Assembly (NCBI GenBank): GCA_039808885.1
Contig: JBDHTX010000010.1
Coordinates: 1 to 64,000 of the forward strand
Reading direction: 5' to 3'
Source: Dongia_A sp039808885
Lineage (GTDB): Bacteria; Pseudomonadota; Alphaproteobacteria; Dongiales; Dongiaceae
Length of the DNA stretch: 64,000 bases
The notes under the pieces: generated by a model
Told to the model about the DNA's origin: nothing
Seen by the model: only the letters and a program-made list of their open reading frames with translations
The model's database searches: none
Translations under genes and position numbers: made by a program
Shown: positions 52,659 to 61,241 of the stretch, one piece after another
How positions within the stretch are numbered: position 1 is the first letter of the stretch
Layout of the letters: each line of letters opens with the position of its first letter

Positions 52659-53931
52659 TTGGATTGGTGATCTTTTCCAGGCCATTCATGTACGGGCGCA
52701 GGGCGGCGGGAATGGCGATCGACCCGTCCGGCTGCTGATAGTTCTCCAGGATTGCGACCAGAGTGCGGCCGACCGCCAGGCCCGACCCGTTCAGGGTATG
52801 GACGAAGCGCGTGGCCTTGTCCCCCGGCTTGCGGCAGCGCGCCTTCATCCGGCGGGCCTGGAACTCGCCGCAATTGGAGCAGCTGGAAATCTCGCGATAG
52901 GCGTTCTGGCCCGGCAGCCAGACTTCGATGTCGTAGGTCTTCTGCGCCGAGAAACCCATGTCTCCTGTACACAGGGTGATTACGCGGTATGGCAATGCCA
53001 GCCGCTTCAGCACCTCCTCGGCGCAGGCCGTCATCCGCTTGTGTTCCTCATCCGAATGGTCGGGATGGGCGATGGAGACCAGCTCGACCTTGAGGAACTG
53101 ATGCTGGCGGATCATGCCGCGCGTGTCCTTGCCGGAGGCGCCGGCCTCGGAACGGAAGCAGGGCGTCAGCGCGGTGAAGCGCTGGGGCAAGGCGGCCTCG
53201 TCGATGATCGTATCCGCGGCCAGGTTGGTGAGCGGCACTTCGGAGGTCGGGATCAGCCACAGGCCCTGGGTGGTGACGAACTGGTCCTCGGCGAATTTCG
53301 GCAGCTGGCCGGTGCCGTAGAGCGCCTGGTCGCGCACCAGGAAAGGCGGCGCCACCTCGGTATAGCCATTCTCGGTCGTATGCAGGTCGAGCATGAACTG
53401 CGCCAAGGCGCGCTCAAGCCGCGCCAGGGCACCCTTCAGGACGACGAAGCGCGCGCCGGACAGCTTGGCGGCGTCCTCGAAGCTCATCAGGCCGAGCGCC
53501 TCGCCCAGTTCGAAATGCTGCTTCGGCGTGAAGGCGAAATTGGGCTTGCCGCCGATCACCCGCTCCTCGCGGTTGCTCTTTTCGTCCAGACCCTCGGGCA
53601 CGTCGGCGGCGGGCAGGTTCGGCTGGCTGGCGACCAGGGATTCCAGCGCCTCGGCCAGTTCCTTCTCCTCGGATTCCGCCGCCGCCATCTTGTCCTTCAG
53701 GCCGGCCACCTCGGCCATGACCGGACCCGCATCCTGGCCCTTGGACTTCAGCTGGCCGATCTGCTTGGAGAGGTCGTTGCGCCTGGCCTGCATCTCCTGC
53801 CAGGCGGTCTGCATGGCGCGGCGCTTGGCGTCGAGGGCGATGATCTCGGACGACAGCGGCGGCAGGCCGCGCCGGGCGCGGCCCTGGTCGAAGGCCTCGG
53901 GATTGTCGCGAATCCACTTCACGTCGAACAT
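52651..53931 (-). CDS. serS: Seryl-tRNA synthetase
   Basis: Protein of 426 residues. An N-terminal coiled-coil arm (30-100) precedes the class II core: motif 1 in GYTEVAPPFLVRD, motif 2 FRSEAGASGKDTRGMIRQHQ, motif 3 GSGLAVGRTLVAILENYQQ. QIVTTQGLW-like and TPSEVPLTN loops bind seryl-adenylate. Heads the serS-surE-pcm-nlpD group. Confidence 0.98.
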   Translation of the reverse strand: MFDVKWIRDNPEAFDQGRARRGLPPLSSEIIALDAKRRAMQTAWQEMQARRNDLSKQIGQLKSKGQDAGPVMAEVAGLKDKMAAAESEEKELAEALESLVASQPNLPAADVPEGLDEKSNREERVIGGKPNFAFTPKQHFELGEALGLMSFEDAAKLSGARFVVLKGALARLERALAQFMLDLHTTENGYTEVAPPFLVRDQALYGTGQLPKFAEDQFVTTQGLWLIPTSEVPLTNLAADTIIDEAALPQRFTALTPCFRSEAGASGKDTRGMIRQHQFLKVELVSIAHPDHSDEEHKRMTACAEEVLKRLALPYRVITLCTGDMGFSAQKTYDIEVWLPGQNAYREISSCSNCGEFQARRMKARCRKPGDKATRFVHTLNGSGLAVGRTLVAILENYQQPDGSIAIPAALRPYMNGLEKITNPNG

Positions 53932-54054
53932 TGCGGGCGCCGCCAAAACGAGTGTTAACAACGCTTTGGGTTATAGGCAGGAGAGCCGAGTCCGTAAAGC
54001 GGACAACGGTCGCGGCGTGAGTCTGGATCGTACCCTATTGCAGCCCACTCGATC

Positions 54055-54187
54055 GTCATCCCGGGCTTGCCCATTCTTGATACAAGAGGGGGATCCACTT
54101 GACCGCGGCACCGACGGTGCCAGCAAACCACCGGCCCTTGCCGCGGCATGGTGGATCCCGGCGCTCGCTGCGCTCGGCCGGGATGAC
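54055..54187. repeat. Dispersed inverted repeat, copy 2
   Basis: GTCATCCCGGGCTTGCCC (54055) at one end and GGCCGGGATGAC (54176-54187) at the other, inverted; centre longer than in copy 1. Between serS and rimO. Confidence 0.65.
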
Positions 54188-54362
54188 GTGCGATTATTGT
54201 TGAAAATCAGAGTCTTGAAAATTGCGGCTAATGAACGTCATCGTCCTGCCCGCCCCAAATGTCAGCCTTGCAGGCCAAGCGCTTGCGTCCATTCGGCTTT
54301 CGCGTTAGGACCGCGCCAGATCGGGGCGGCGGATGGCCGCCCTTCCCTGTTTCAGAGATTGC

Positions 54363-55694
54363 ATGAAGACGAGCCCCAACAAGAGCGTACCCAAGGTCGG
54401 CATCGTCAGCCTCGGCTGTCCGAAGGCGCTGGTGGATTCCGAGCGGATCCTCACCAAGCTGCGATCCGAAGGCTATGTCGTCTCCGACACCTATGACGGC
54501 GCCGACGTCGTCATCGTGAACACCTGCGGCTTCCTCAACAGCGCCAAGCAGGAATCGCTCGACGCGATCGGCGAGGCGCTGAAGGAAAACGGCAAGGTCA
54601 TCGTTACCGGCTGCATGGGCGGCAACGAGCAGGCGATCCGGTCGGTGCATCCGGGCGTGCTGTCGGTCACCGGCCCGCAGCAATACGAATCCGTCGTCGC
54701 CGCCGTGCATCAGGCGGTGCCGCCGAAGCACGATCCCTATGTCGACCTGGTGCCGCCGCAGGGCCTGCGCCTGACGCCGCGGCACTACGCTTATCTTAAA
54801 ATTTCAGAGGGCTGCAACAATCGCTGCACCTTCTGCATCATCCCCAGCTTGCGCGGTGACCTGGTCAGCCGCCCGGCGCGCGACGTGCTGGTCGAGGCCG
54901 AGAACCTCGCCAAGGCGGGCGTGAAGGAACTGCTGGTGATCTCGCAGGACACCAGCGCCTATGGCGTCGACATCAAGTATGCCGAGAGCCTGTGGCGCGG
55001 CGACCTGGTCAAGGCGCGGATGACGGAGCTGTGCCAGGCGCTCTCCCAACTCGGGATCTGGGTGCGCCTGCACTACGTCTATCCCTATCCGCATGTCGAC
55101 GAGGTCATCCCGCTGATGGCGGAGGGCAAGATCCTTCCCTATCTCGACATCCCGTTCCAGCATGCCTCGCCCCGCGTGCTGAAGGCCATGCGCCGGCCGG
55201 CCAACCAGGAGAAGGTCCTGGGCCGCATCGCCAAGTGGCGCGACATCTGCCCCGACCTCACCATCCGTTCGACCTTCATCGTCGGCTTCCCCGGCGAGAC
55301 CGAGGCCGAGTTCGACGAGATGCTGGACTGGCTCTACGAGGCCAAGCTCGACCGCGTCGGCTGCTTCAAATACGAGCCGGTCGAGGGTGCTGCGGCGAAC
55401 TCCCTCGGCGAGCTGGTCGACGAGGACGAGAAGCAGGACCGCTACGACCGCTTCATGGAAGCCCAGCGCCAGATCAGCGAGGAGCGCATGGCGGCCAAGA
55501 TCGGCCGCACCGTGCCGGTGCTGATCGACGAGGTGGACGAGGACGGCGCCACCGGCCGCTCACCCGCCGACGCGCCCGAGATCGACGGCAACGTCTATCT
55601 GGACGGCGAGACCGGCCTGAAGCCCGGCGACATCGTCAAGGTCGAGATCGACGAGACCGACGAATACGATCTCTGGGGCACCGTCGTCCGTTAA
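54363..55694 (+). CDS. rimO: Ribosomal protein uS12 methylthiotransferase
   Basis: Protein of 443 residues; radical-SAM enzyme that adds methylthio to Asp of S12. N-terminal UPF0004 cysteines C19, C55 and C84 bind one cluster; radical SAM C151, C155, C158 (CNNRCTFC) the other; TRAM domain at the end. RimO-specific features such as LDIPFQHASPRVLKAMRRP support the assignment over MiaB. ATG 54363 was chosen; 54333 is possible. Confidence 0.95.
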   Translation: MKTSPNKSVPKVGIVSLGCPKALVDSERILTKLRSEGYVVSDTYDGADVVIVNTCGFLNSAKQESLDAIGEALKENGKVIVTGCMGGNEQAIRSVHPGVLSVTGPQQYESVVAAVHQAVPPKHDPYVDLVPPQGLRLTPRHYAYLKISEGCNNRCTFCIIPSLRGDLVSRPARDVLVEAENLAKAGVKELLVISQDTSAYGVDIKYAESLWRGDLVKARMTELCQALSQLGIWVRLHYVYPYPHVDEVIPLMAEGKILPYLDIPFQHASPRVLKAMRRPANQEKVLGRIAKWRDICPDLTIRSTFIVGFPGETEAEFDEMLDWLYEAKLDRVGCFKYEPVEGAAANSLGELVDEDEKQDRYDRFMEAQRQISEERMAAKIGRTVPVLIDEVDEDGATGRSPADAPEIDGNVYLDGETGLKPGDIVKVEIDETDEYDLWGTVVR

Positions 55695-55726
55695 GGACGC
55701 AGCTTCCCTTTCACCTGCAAGAGTCC

Positions 55727-55825
55727 GTCATCCCAGGGCTTGGCTCTGGGATCCACGAGTTTGCCTGCTACACGATTTTGCCCATTCAAACACGTGGATG
55801 GCATGGCCAAGCCATGCCATGACGA
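55727..55825. repeat. Dispersed inverted repeat, copy 3
   Basis: GTCATCCCAGGGCTTGGC (55727) with inverted end GCCATGCCATGACGAC near 55810-55825; the ends share the GTCAT...GGGCTT...ATCCA core of copies 1 and 2. Between the convergent genes rimO and pabC, where it may also terminate transcription. Confidence 0.65.
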
Positions 55826-55850
55826 CTGAGTGCATGTTTAGGGTGGAGGC

Positions 55851-56687
55851 TCAGCGCGAGGTCAGCGCCGCATAGACTTCCATCAGGCGCTTGGTCACCG
55901 GGCCGATTGGCATTTCCCTGCCATCGAGACGGCGTAGCGGCACCACTTCGAGCAGCGAATTGCTGACGAACGCCTCGCCCGCCTCCCGCAGCATTTCGCG
56001 GCTCACGATCCCCTCTTCCGCCGGGATCGCCAGATCGGCGCAAAGCCGCAGGACCACGTGACGGGTGATGCCGGGCAAGGCGCCCTCTTCGATCGCCGGC
56101 GTCAGCAGGCGGCCATCCACCACGGCGAACAGATTACTGCGCGCGCCGCAGGCGACGCGCCCCTTGCCGTTCAGCAGCAGCGCCTCGTCGCCGTCCTGCC
56201 GCGCCGCCTGGCGCAAGGCCAGGATGTTGTCGAGATAGCTCAGGGTCTTCAGCCGCGCGGTCAGCGAGCCCTCGTTGCGGCAGACGCCGCTGGCGGTCAC
56301 CGCGATGAAGCCATCCTGCGCGGGCTGCGGATGATAGGCGGCCGCGGTGATCATCAGGTTGGGCCGCGGATCCTCCGGCGGCAGCAACCCCCGCTGGCCG
56401 GGGCCGCGGGTCAGCGTGATGCGCATGGCCGCATCGGTTCGGTCAAGCTGGTTGGCCGCCAGGGTCTCCAGCGCCGCGCTGGCGATCGCCGGCGAATCCT
56501 CCGGCAGCGGAATGCCGAGCTCTGCGGCACCCGCGGCCAGGCGCTGCAGGTGATCCTCGAACTTGAACACATGGCCGCGATAGGCGCGCAGCGTCTCGAA
56601 CAGCCCATCCGCCAGGAGCAGGCCGCGATCCGCCGGGTCGATATGCGCCTGGTCGCGGGTGACCAGGCGGCCGTTCAGCCAGATCAT
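55851..56687 (-). CDS. pabC: Class IV aminotransferase, aminodeoxychorismate lyase-like
   Basis: Protein of 278 residues. The family makes 4-aminobenzoate from 4-amino-4-deoxychorismate, the folate precursor. DRGLLLADGLFETLRAYRG, PLP Lys147 in RLKTLSYLDNIL and GALPGITRHVVLRL are present. The Glu that contacts the PLP nitrogen in BCAT/PabC (five residues before the conserved Asn of SNLF) is Cys here (RVACGARSNLF), which is odd. It overlaps the pabB end by 4 bases. Some activity change or a different class IV substrate is possible. Confidence 0.8.
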   Translation of the reverse strand: MIWLNGRLVTRDQAHIDPADRGLLLADGLFETLRAYRGHVFKFEDHLQRLAAGAAELGIPLPEDSPAIASAALETLAANQLDRTDAAMRITLTRGPGQRGLLPPEDPRPNLMITAAAYHPQPAQDGFIAVTASGVCRNEGSLTARLKTLSYLDNILALRQAARQDGDEALLLNGKGRVACGARSNLFAVVDGRLLTPAIEEGALPGITRHVVLRLCADLAIPAEEGIVSREMLREAGEAFVSNSLLEVVPLRRLDGREMPIGPVTKRLMEVYAALTSR

Positions 56688-58117
56688 GCCGCCGAGCCTT
56701 GCGCCGGGTGGCCGGCGGCCCCCTGGGCCAGCACCTCGATCAGGGCCTTGGCCTTGGCCAGGCTTTCCTCGTATTCCGCCTGCGGATCGGAATCGGCGAC
56801 GATGCCGCCGCCGACCTGGAAGGTGAGCTCGTTGCCCTGGATGCAATAGGTGCGGATGACGATGTTGCTGTCCATCCCGCCATCGGCGCTGAGATAGCCG
56901 ATGGCGCCGCAATAGGGCCCGCGCGCGGTCGGCTCCAGCTCCGCGATGATCTCCATGGCGCGGATTTTCGGAGCGCCGGTCACCGAGCCGCCGGGGAAGC
57001 AGGCCCGCAGCAGGTCGACGGCGTCGCGCCCGGGTCCGAGCCGGCCCGTCACCACCGAGACCAGATGATGCACGGTGGCATAGCTCTCCAGGCCGAACAG
57101 CACCGGCGCCTTGACCGAGCCGATCTCGCAGACGCGGCTGATGTCATTGCGCAGCAGATCGACGATCATCAGATTCTCGGCGCGATCCTTGACGCTCTCC
57201 AGCAACTCGGCGGCAAGCGCGGAATCCTCGGCCGGAGTCCGGCCGCGCGGCCGCGTGCCCTTGATTGGCCGCGTCTCGACATTGCCATCCGCCAGCCTGA
57301 GGAAGCGCTCGGGCGACGAGGACAGGATCGCGGTGTCGCCGAAATCGAGATAGGCGGCGAAGGTCGCCGGATTGCGCGTGCGCAGCGCCTGATAAAGCGC
57401 CAGGCGGTCGCAACCCGCCGGCAATCTGGCGCGAAAGCGCTGGGTGATGTTGGCCTGGTAGATGTCGCCGGCCTCGATGTAGTCGATGGTCCGCCTGACC
57501 GCGGCTTTGAATTGCTCCCGGCTCAGGTCGGGTTTCGCGTCGATGCTCCAGGTGGCGGCGGGCGTCGCGCGCCGGGCCCGCAGCAGCCGTTCGCGCGCCC
57601 AGGCGATGCGCGCCGCCGCGCGATCCCGGCGGGCGGCCGCCGTGGTCTCCGGGAATCCGCTGGCCAGCAGCCAGGCACGACCGGTCACATGATCGACGGC
57701 GAGGACCAGGTCATAGACGCCAAGCATGAGATCCGGGAAATCGATGTCATGCCGGGCATGCGCCGGCACCCGCTCCACGCAATGGCGCAGCCCATAGCCG
57801 AAATAGCCGGCGAGGCCGGTCTGGAACGGCGGCAGGTCGGCGCCGGGCTCGACGGCATAGCGCCGCGACAGTTCCGCCGCCGCGGCAAAAGGATCGTCGC
57901 CGAAATCGGCGCCGTTCAGCCGCACCCGGCCATTGGCGGCCTCCAGCCGCGCGAAGGGATCGATGCCGAGAAAGGAGTAGCGGCCGAGCTCCGCGTGGCG
58001 CAGGGCGCTGTCGAACAGCGCCAAGCCCGGGCGGTCGGCGAAGGCGCGACACCAGTCCACGGGGCAATCGGGCAGTTCCTCGGGCGCCAGCTCGGCGGCG
58101 GTCAGGGCGGACTTCAT
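56684..58117 (-). CDS. pabB: Aminodeoxychorismate synthase component I
   Basis: Protein of 477 residues of the chorismate-binding family. RPIKGTRPRGRTPAEDSAL has the PIKGT lysine that distinguishes PabB from anthranilate synthase (PIAGT). SVVTGRLGPGRDAVDLLRA, FPGGSVTGAPKIRAMEII and GYFGYGLRH are also PabB-like. ATG 58117 was chosen over 58153. PabA (glutaminase) is not seen in this window. The gene is 53 bases downstream of the DUF294 gene. Confidence 0.94.
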   Translation of the reverse strand: MKSALTAAELAPEELPDCPVDWCRAFADRPGLALFDSALRHAELGRYSFLGIDPFARLEAANGRVRLNGADFGDDPFAAAAELSRRYAVEPGADLPPFQTGLAGYFGYGLRHCVERVPAHARHDIDFPDLMLGVYDLVLAVDHVTGRAWLLASGFPETTAAARRDRAAARIAWARERLLRARRATPAATWSIDAKPDLSREQFKAAVRRTIDYIEAGDIYQANITQRFRARLPAGCDRLALYQALRTRNPATFAAYLDFGDTAILSSSPERFLRLADGNVETRPIKGTRPRGRTPAEDSALAAELLESVKDRAENLMIVDLLRNDISRVCEIGSVKAPVLFGLESYATVHHLVSVVTGRLGPGRDAVDLLRACFPGGSVTGAPKIRAMEIIAELEPTARGPYCGAIGYLSADGGMDSNIVIRTYCIQGNELTFQVGGGIVADSDPQAEYEESLAKAKALIEVLAQGAAGHPAQGSAA

Positions 58118-58170
58118 GGCTCCGAAGCTAGCATGGGCCACCCGGCCAGTCATTCCGGGAGCGGCGGGAT

Positions 58171-59670
58171 TCAGCCCTCCGGTGTCGCTGGCCGGCCAGT
58201 GGCCGCCTGCTCATCCACCCCACGCACCAGGGCCTCGCCCAGCGCGTTCTTGACGATCAGGTCGATCTGGCGAACGACCTGCAGCGCCTCCTTCAAGCGG
58301 TTCTGCTCCAGGTCCAGCAACCGGCGCACTTCCACCTGCGACGTGGCCGGCAGGCCGTTGCCGAGGTCGGCCAACTGCTGATCCAGGATCAAACCCAGGA
58401 TCATCTCATGGGCATCTAGCAGGCAGGCCAGATCGTCCTCGCCCAGGATCCCCGCTTCCATGGCGGCGCGCCAGCGCTCGCGCGAGGATCGCGCCCGGCA
58501 GCCCAGCCGCAGGGCCAGCACCCGCGCACCGGCAACGATCGGAAACAAGCCGCCGACCTTGAGGTCGATGCGGCCCTTCTGGGTCTTGAAGCGGCCGAAC
58601 CAGCCGAGCGCGTCCTTCTTCTCCGAGATCGCCTTGGCCATCAGGTTGAGGAACAGGCGCGCCGTGCGGGCGCGCATCGAGACGTCGTTCAGGGCCTCGG
58701 CCAGCGCGCCGTCGCCGCCCGCGGCGGTGAAATCATAGAAGATGTCGGCATTGAGGATCGCACGCGGCTCCGGCCGCTCGAACCAGATGGAGATGCTTTC
58801 CTGCCAGCCGGCCAGGTTGTGGCGCAGGTTGCGTTTCGACGCCATGACTCCGCCGCGGCAGAATGCCAGCCCAGCCTGGTTCAGCACGTGCGCCACGCGC
58901 TCGCCGAATTCCTGGAACCAGGGGTAGTCGTCCTCGGCGCCGCCGTGGATCAAGGAGTTGTCCTGGTCGGCGGAAAGCAGGCTCTCGCCCCGCCCCGCCG
59001 AGCCGAGCACGAGCAGGCACCACGAGGCCGGAGCCTCTCCGCGACGCTCCGCTTGCATGGACGCCGATGCCAGTTCGCCCGCGCGCGCGGTCATGTCCCG
59101 GATGACACCGGAAATCACCGCGGCGACCTGGTATGCCGGAACGCCCTCGGCGCGCAGCGACCGCCCCAGTTCGGGCAGCCGCCCATATGCCGCCTTCAGG
59201 CCCCGCCAATCGGTCGCCTCGGCGACCATGTCGGCGATGCCGAGAGCAACCATTGCGCGCTGGCGCAGCACCGACCGCGCGTCCAGCAGGCCGGCATAGC
59301 GGCCGTCGGGCGCAACAGCCGCGAGATGACGGAACCCAAGACGGCTCATCCGCGCGATCGCCACGTAGAGAAGGGCATCGGCCCGCACCGTCGCGACCGG
59401 CGTGCTCATGATCGCGGTGATCGGCGCGGTCATCGGGGCGCCGCCGGCGGTGACCTTGCACAGCACGTCGCGCTCGGTGACGATTCCGATCGGACGGCCG
59501 TCGCCATCGAGGACAATTGTCGCGCTGGCCGGTCCGTGGACCAGCGCCTCCACGGCCGCCGCGACGCTGGCGCCGGGTTCCAGCGTGCGCGCCACGGGGT
59601 TCATCAGCTCGCCGACCCGATGCTGGAACGGGAACGGGTCAACGCGCGTCACGGGAGCCGTCTCGGTCAT
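58171..59670 (-). CDS. CBS-domain protein with DUF294 nucleotidyltransferase domain
   Basis: Protein of 499 residues. Two CBS motifs (about 18-75 and 80-140), then a DUF294 nucleotidyltransferase core, LVLGSAGRGESLLSADQDNS (G223-S224, D235, D237), and a C-terminal DUF294_C helical part. Such NT domains transfer nucleotides to unknown substrates; CBS pairs bind adenosine nucleotides. Its ATG overlaps the exonuclease gene stop by 4 bases (ATGA), a pairing recurring in many proteobacteria. Function is unknown; regulatory signalling is inferred. Confidence 0.9.
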   Translation of the reverse strand: MTETAPVTRVDPFPFQHRVGELMNPVARTLEPGASVAAAVEALVHGPASATIVLDGDGRPIGIVTERDVLCKVTAGGAPMTAPITAIMSTPVATVRADALLYVAIARMSRLGFRHLAAVAPDGRYAGLLDARSVLRQRAMVALGIADMVAEATDWRGLKAAYGRLPELGRSLRAEGVPAYQVAAVISGVIRDMTARAGELASASMQAERRGEAPASWCLLVLGSAGRGESLLSADQDNSLIHGGAEDDYPWFQEFGERVAHVLNQAGLAFCRGGVMASKRNLRHNLAGWQESISIWFERPEPRAILNADIFYDFTAAGGDGALAEALNDVSMRARTARLFLNLMAKAISEKKDALGWFGRFKTQKGRIDLKVGGLFPIVAGARVLALRLGCRARSSRERWRAAMEAGILGEDDLACLLDAHEMILGLILDQQLADLGNGLPATSQVEVRRLLDLEQNRLKEALQVVRQIDLIVKNALGEALVRGVDEQAATGRPATPEG

Positions 59671-61004
59671 GACGCGCCAATTCCCCGCACCCTGCCGCCC
59701 GCGCGGGCCAGGCGCTTGGCCGCCTCGGCCTGCAGCGCCTGCGCGCCCGCCAGGGTCGCGACCCCGCGCCCGACCAGGATCGGCACCAGGCGGGAATAGA
59801 TCTCCGCCGTGGTGAGCGCGTCGCCCAGCGCGGAATGACGCCCGATCACCGGCACGTCGAAGGCGATTGCGAGGTCGTCCAGCAACAGCGATTTCGCCTC
59901 CGGAAACAGCGCGGCATAGAGCAGCATGACATCCAGGCTCGGTCCTGGCGACCAGTCGCGCCCGCATCGCCGCATCTCGCCTTGCAGCATCCGCAAATCG
60001 AAATCGGTGTGGAAACCGATCAGGGCCAATCCGCTCGCCGCCGCCGCAACCTGCTCGGCGACGGCGGCAAAGGGCGGCGCGCCGGTGACCATGCTGTTCG
60101 AGATGCCGTGAATGGCGATCGTGCGATTGGGGATGCTGCGGCCGGGATTGACCAGCAGGTTGAGCGTGGAAGACCGGTAGAGCCGCTCACCGTGCAGCCG
60201 GATCGCGCCGATCGAGATGACCCGGTCGATGCGGGGATTCAAGCCAGTGGTCTCGGTATCGACAGCAAGCGCCGAGAGCTCCGAGAGGGCCGTTCCCGGC
60301 CCGGGCGTCACCGGCACGGGCGGGCGGTCGTGCAGCGACAGATCATGCTCGCCGCGCAAGGTTGCCGCCTCGGCCGCCGGATACCGCAGCAGCGCGCTGC
60401 CCTCCTGGCCGATCACCGTGACCGTCGCCGGGAAGGAGTCGGACCATATGGTGAAGAGCTCCGTATCCACCGGCCGTCCCGCGGCGCGGGCCCGGTGGAT
60501 GGCCTCACCCAGGGATTGCCGCGACAGGGTTTCGAACACGCTCTTGCCGATGACCCGCTCGGCGTCGCCGAACAGCGGCCGGCCCGCCGTGTTCACCAGG
60601 CTGATCAGACCTTCCTGGGTCAGCACGGCGATGCCGTCCGGCAGCGCGTTCAGCACCTCTTCCAGGCGGCGGTACACCGTCGATTGCTGGTCCGTGCGCA
60701 GGCCGATCATGTCGATGATGGCGAGTTGGACGCGGTCCACGGCGTCGGCGTCGGGCGCGACGTCGCGGCGCGCCAGGTCCTGCTGCCCGGCCACCAGGTT
60801 GACCCAGCCCCGCAGGGCCTCGACCCGCAGTTCCAGCTGCCGCCCTTTGCGGAGCAGCAGCAGGCCGCCGCCGCCAGCGAGGACCGCGAGGCACGCGGTC
60901 ACCAGATGCGCCGCCAGGCCCGGCGGCGCGGCGTCAAACCAGACCATGGCGGCCAACCCGCCGGCACCGAGGATTACCGCTCCAAGACCGAATTCCGTGC
61001 GCAT
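59667..61004 (-). CDS. Membrane-anchored PAS-DnaQ exonuclease
   Basis: Protein of 445 residues. Two N-terminal helices (about 5-23 and 33-52), a linker helix region, a PAS domain (about 112-215) and a DEDDh exonuclease domain: D249 and E251 (VDTETTGL), D336 (FHTDFDLRML), H390 and D395 (RHSALGDALTTA). All catalytic residues are there. This is not the polymerase epsilon subunit (DnaQ), which lacks such N-terminal parts. Coupled with DUF294 gene, so the two likely act together on a nucleotide or RNA end. Divergent from the MASE1 kinase. Confidence 0.88.
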   Translation of the reverse strand: MRTEFGLGAVILGAGGLAAMVWFDAAPPGLAAHLVTACLAVLAGGGGLLLLRKGRQLELRVEALRGWVNLVAGQQDLARRDVAPDADAVDRVQLAIIDMIGLRTDQQSTVYRRLEEVLNALPDGIAVLTQEGLISLVNTAGRPLFGDAERVIGKSVFETLSRQSLGEAIHRARAAGRPVDTELFTIWSDSFPATVTVIGQEGSALLRYPAAEAATLRGEHDLSLHDRPPVPVTPGPGTALSELSALAVDTETTGLNPRIDRVISIGAIRLHGERLYRSSTLNLLVNPGRSIPNRTIAIHGISNSMVTGAPPFAAVAEQVAAAASGLALIGFHTDFDLRMLQGEMRRCGRDWSPGPSLDVMLLYAALFPEAKSLLLDDLAIAFDVPVIGRHSALGDALTTAEIYSRLVPILVGRGVATLAGAQALQAEAAKRLARAGGRVRGIGAS

Positions 61005-61241
61005 TCACCCTGCCCCGCCGGCGCCCACAGGAGCCCTTCGACCAGCTTCACAGCTTAAGGCTAGCCCTCCGGCAAGGGAATTCCATTGCCCAGAATGCCG
61101 CGCCGGGACCTTGCCCGGGACCTTGCCCAAGACCCGCCCGGCCCGTCGGTCTTTGCTGTTGCCAGCCATTTCGAAGGGTTGAATGATGCCCTGACGGGCG
61201 CGCCGAAGCGCGAATCCGGTGCGGCAGGGCAAGGTCCGGCG

